Shown piece by piece: positions 4,680 through 6,280 of a stretch of DNA of 6,280 nucleotides. The first letter of the stretch is position 1. Each line of letters starts with the position of its first letter. The notes under the pieces are model-generated. The model saw only the letters and a list, made by a program, of their open reading frames with translations. It searched no databases and was not told the DNA's origin. The stretch comes from Nitrospiraceae bacterium. GTDB taxonomy: Bacteria > Nitrospirota > Nitrospiria > Nitrospirales > Nitrospiraceae. The position numbers and the translations under genes were made by a program. The stretch lies in contig JAICXS010000123.1 in the NCBI GenBank assembly GCA_025934615.1, positions 1 to 6,280 on the forward strand, in the 5' to 3' direction.

Positions 4680-4703
4680 CTAGATGGGGGCGAGTTAGCT
4701 GAA

Positions 4704-5555
4704 CTACATTGGTAAGTCTGTCCCCAGCGATCGGATGCCGAGGATGTCAGATGAACGCTGAGGCGTCTCTGACCGACCCGATGAGATTAAGGCGTGACGT
4801 TCACCGGTGAGGTCGACGGCCGAGTAGAACGCAGCCGGGATGAACGGGAGGGGATCACCCGGTTGTTGGCCGGCGGGACCACTTGGATCAAGAAGAAGAC
4901 ATGGGCACGGAGCATCGGCAACATTCAGCGCATAGGCATCAATCTGTTCTGTGAGAGTCTCTTTGTTTAGATTATCGTCGGCAATGCTTTGGTTTGGATA
5001 GAATATCGACGCGGTCCGATTGCCACCCGCATGGCGTAGCGCGGATGGAGAAATATCGCACGCGAGGACATAGCTGTCCCCGGGAAGGATCATGACATAG
5101 TTGCGAATGTGCCGCTGATCAAGAAGAGAAGAAAACAAAACGGCAATATCAACGGCATTCCCACGTTTCTTCAAGAGAGTGCGGGCGGGATGCTGTTGAA
5201 TATGTAGTCGAGGACTCTGGCTCTCTTCCTCGGTTACTGTAGTCAAAACAAAGCGATATAACGCAACTAGTTCACACGCGGTATCGTGACTTGCGCAACG
5301 TCCGGCTTCGGAAGCCGCGACTATTGAGAGAGATGGAAGATGCGTCCTTTCGGTTGACCCTTCTAACGTGTCATGGGAGGAATACTTTACGGCCGCGGCC
5401 GGCATAGGCTGACCAAGCATGAAATCGAATAGACCGAAAGCCAGTATTCCAATGAATAGGATGATGATCAGTGGCATAGCTGGTTCTGAGACGAAGCGTA
5501 GCTGCCGGGGTGGAATCAACGTATACCGTCGATAAGACGCCGCAGTACCGTACAA
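4704..5555 (-). CDS. Membrane-anchored transglutaminase-like protein without catalytic Cys (283 aa)
   Basis: Residues about 1-26 are basic and cytoplasmic, about 28-48 form one transmembrane helix (PLIIILFIGILAFGLFDFML), and the rest is extracytoplasmic. Residues about 97-170 follow the transglutaminase-like core: LVALYRFVLTTV, HPARTLLKKRGNAVDIAVLF, SSLLDQRHIRNYVMILPGD, SYVLACDI; later LLDPSG...PLPFIP resembles the 'DPT...GYLP' end. In active members the signature is GDC with a following PGH; here it is G132-N133-A134 and PGD (158-160), so the nucleophilic Cys and the His are missing. It is probably a non-enzymatic binding or scaffold domain. The start is unsure: the TTG at 5555 has no well-placed SD (AGAGGG is 14 bases away), and the first ATG, at residue 27, would remove the basic N-terminus. 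It follows the 58-aa gene by 36 bases and is probably in the same operon. Confidence 0.75.
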   Translation of the reverse strand: MYGTAASYRRYTLIPPRQLRFVSEPAMPLIIILFIGILAFGLFDFMLGQPMPAAAVKYSSHDTLEGSTERTHLPSLSIVAASEAGRCASHDTACELVALYRFVLTTVTEEESQSPRLHIQQHPARTLLKKRGNAVDIAVLFSSLLDQRHIRNYVMILPGDSYVLACDISPSALRHAGGNRTASIFYPNQSIADDNLNKETLTEQIDAYALNVADAPCPCLLLDPSGPAGQQPGDPLPFIPAAFYSAVDLTGERHALISSGRSETPQRSSDILGIRSLGTDLPM

Positions 5556-5591
5556 GACCGAGCCGAGATCCCTCTAAATGGTCATAGAACC

Positions 5592-5768
5592 CTATTCATA
5601 CTTCGTCTGGATCGAAAGAGACATCTGATATTCCATTTTTCGCGTTAAATTACACCCCGGGCATTCACCTCGCCGACCATGCCTTGGTACATGGAACTTT
5701 GTCACTTCCTGATACAATTCGAGCCCTCGGTTGGAGTTCCACACAAGCGGCGACAATTGATTTTTCAT
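5592..5768 (-). CDS. Small CPGC-motif hypothetical protein (58 aa)
   Basis: The ATG at 5768-5766 follows a near-perfect SD (AGGAGGTG) at six to seven bases, which rules out the longer frame beginning at 5873. The soluble protein reads MKNQLSPLVWNSNRGLELYQEV, then FHVPRHGRRGECPGCN, then a polar tail. H26, H30, C36 and C39 (in FHVPRH...CPGC) could coordinate one metal ion, but the pattern is not a known family I can name. It is the first gene of a leftward pair with the transglutaminase-like membrane protein (36-base gap) and is divergent from the membrane mini-protein at 5956. A TATAAG hexamer about 30 bases upstream may be the -10, but no fitting -35 is seen. Confidence 0.65.
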   Translation of the reverse strand: MKNQLSPLVWNSNRGLELYQEVTKFHVPRHGRRGECPGCNLTRKMEYQMSLSIQTKYE

Positions 5769-5903
5769 CCCACACCTCCTAATAGATCTTATATCGGTCC
5801 GAAATCCCGTCGACTTTAGTGAGTAGATCTGGCAGGCGAAGGACTCAATAGAAGATCGAAGGAAGGCTCTCAATATCGATGAGGTCGTACGTAATCATAA
5901 CGA

Positions 5904-5933
5904 TTGATTTGCTTAAGATGTAAACATTATAAA
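5904..5933 (+). promoter_or_regulatory. Sigma-70 type promoter for the 48-aa membrane protein
   Basis: TTGATT (5904-5909), 18-base spacer, TATAAA (5928-5933). Transcription would start near 5940, giving a leader of about 15 bases that holds the AGGA SD at 5946-5949. Confidence 0.55.
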
Positions 5934-5955
5934 TATCTCTGCACCAGGATAAACA

Positions 5956-6102
5956 ATGCTTTCATCAGAAATAATCGGCAGCAGTGCCTTGCTTGTAGTT
6001 ATCTCTATCGTGTGCTTGTATCTTTACTTAAAGCGCCGCCTGTCTCGACCATTGACCTTGCGGCATCGTCTACTGGCCAGTGGATCTGTCAATAGAGCAT
6101 AA
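5956..6102 (+). CDS. Small single-pass membrane protein (48 aa)
   Basis: The ATG at 5956 has AGGA six bases upstream and a good promoter just before that, so the signals agree. The product starts MLSSEIIG, has one hydrophobic helix at about 7-25 (IGSSALLVVISIVCLYLYL), and then a strongly basic region KRRLSRPLTLRHRLL. By the positive-inside rule, the N-terminus is outside and the C-terminus cytoplasmic. It is not recognised as a known family. A different frame (5904-6095) covers the same DNA but starts at a TTG inside the -35 element and has no membrane or domain pattern. A large 15-bp hairpin at 6149-6181 follows. Possible roles are as a small accessory or regulatory membrane subunit; nothing nearby identifies a partner. 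Confidence 0.65.
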   Translation: MLSSEIIGSSALLVVISIVCLYLYLKRRLSRPLTLRHRLLASGSVNRA

Positions 6103-6148
6103 GGCTCTGACAGTTAAATGCGAGGTAAATAAGAGGTCCTGGAGCAGG

Positions 6149-6181
6149 TGAGGCCCATGTACGTATCGTACATGGGCCTCA
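6149..6181. terminator. Perfect 15-bp hairpin between convergent genes
   Basis: TGAGGCCCATGTACG (6149-6163), loop TAT, CGTACATGGGCCTCA (6167-6181). It sits 46 bases after the 48-aa gene and 20 bases after the stop of the leftward PEP-CTERM gene, so a bidirectional terminator is likely. Neither side has the usual T-run after the stem: the + side is followed by AAATAAAAG. The exact mode of action is therefore open. Confidence 0.6.
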
Positions 6182-6201
6182 AAATAAAAGTGAGGCGACC
6201 C

Positions 6202-6280
6202 TTATGATCGTCGTATGCGCCACATTGAGAGCCCCGCAAGGCCGCTCCCAAGAAGCAGCAATGAAGCCGGTTCAGGAACA
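6202..6280 (-). CDS. Partial PEP-CTERM sorting domain protein (C-terminal 25 aa)
   Basis: Reading leftward from the window edge to TAA at 6204-6202, the frame gives VPEPASLLLLGSGLAGLSMWRIRRS. This is a textbook PEP-CTERM signal: the VPEP motif, a 13-15 residue hydrophobic helix with G-x-G-x-A-G, and a basic end RIRRS. The remainder, including the signal peptide and mature domain, lies beyond the window. Such proteins are exported by Sec and then processed by exosortase. Together with the protein at 423-698 it shows that the host has a PEP-CTERM/exosortase system. The 15-bp hairpin 20 bases downstream probably marks the transcript end. Confidence 0.9.
   Translation of the reverse strand, partial: VPEPASLLLLGSGLAGLSMWRIRRS

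Larger units (their letters stand above)
4399..4703. other. Gene-poor stretch with AT-rich core and palindromes
   Basis: No convincing gene between the terminator and the stop of the leftward gene. About 4490-4565 is strikingly AT-rich compared with its surroundings and holds promoter-like words on both strands (TTGAAC and TATAAA on +, TATAAT on -), none with proper partner spacing. CTAGGGA/TCCCTTAG (4410-4426), TTGCAC-A-GTGCAA (4571-4583), TGAGG-4-CCTCA (4586-4599) and a direct repeat GCCATATC (4620 and 4648) lie in it. Frames of 44 codons or fewer are present but lack proper SDs. Confidence 0.4.

Noticed and set aside
4549..4683. 44-codon + frame in the gene-poor stretch
   Set aside because: GGAAG directly abuts the ATG, leaving no spacer; product shows no domain or bias.
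5769..5873. N-terminal extension of the 58-aa CPGC protein
   Set aside because: The near-perfect SD just before 5768 decides the shorter start.
5904..6095. 63-codon Cys-rich + frame
   Set aside because: Its TTG start is the promoter -35; the overlapping 48-aa frame has SD, promoter and a membrane helix.

Overview
The window reads like a chromosomal accessory stretch of a Nitrospira-type bacterium (phylum Nitrospirota). That is an inference. It rests on two PEP-CTERM (exosortase-sorted) proteins, a CsbD-like gene start, many tiny zinc-ribbon and membrane proteins with strong Shine-Dalgarno (SD) sites, and a moderate base composition. No rRNA, tRNA, CRISPR array, transposase or phage gene is visible. 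Gene density is low. Most genes are short, single or in pairs, and point in alternating directions.

Layout, left to right. (1) At 1-110 (-) lies the start of a truncated, possibly CsbD-like gene. (2) At 423-698 (+) is a 91-aa secreted PEP-CTERM protein with a His/Gly-rich mature part. (3) At 815-1005 (+) are two tiny membrane peptides of 40 and 23 aa, overlapping as ATGA. (4) At 1114-1260 (-) is a 48-aa AN1-like zinc-finger protein converging on them. (5) At 1508-2157 (+) are two conserved-looking hypothetical genes, also overlapping as ATGA. (6) At 2319-2507 (+) is a 62-aa zinc-ribbon protein with its own promoter, an upstream 16-bp palindrome and a strong terminator. (7) At 2756-3085 (+) and 3168-3743 (-) are two convergent putative lipoproteins. 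(8) At 3962-4267 (+) is a cysteine-free HesB/IscA-fold protein. (9) At 4268-4703 is a gene-poor stretch with hairpins and an AT-rich core. (10) At 4704-5768 (-) is a likely two-gene unit: a 58-aa CPGC protein, then a membrane-anchored transglutaminase-like protein lacking the catalytic Cys. (11) At 5956-6102 (+) is a 48-aa membrane protein behind a good promoter. (12) At 6202-6280 (-) is the C-terminal sorting tail of a second PEP-CTERM protein.

Several of these genes would be missed by length-limited gene calling: those at 815, 934, 1114 and 5956, and the true starts at 2319 and 5768. The genes do not form an obvious pathway. Shared themes are cell-envelope export (two PEP-CTERM proteins, two lipoproteins, small membrane proteins) and small Cys-rich or scaffold-like proteins in which catalytic or metal-binding residues are sometimes lost. 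I do not see a convincing new multi-gene system. The best leads are the overlapping micro-membrane pair, the AN1-like mini-protein, the sigma-54-like site almost touching a start codon, and the two residue-depleted family members.
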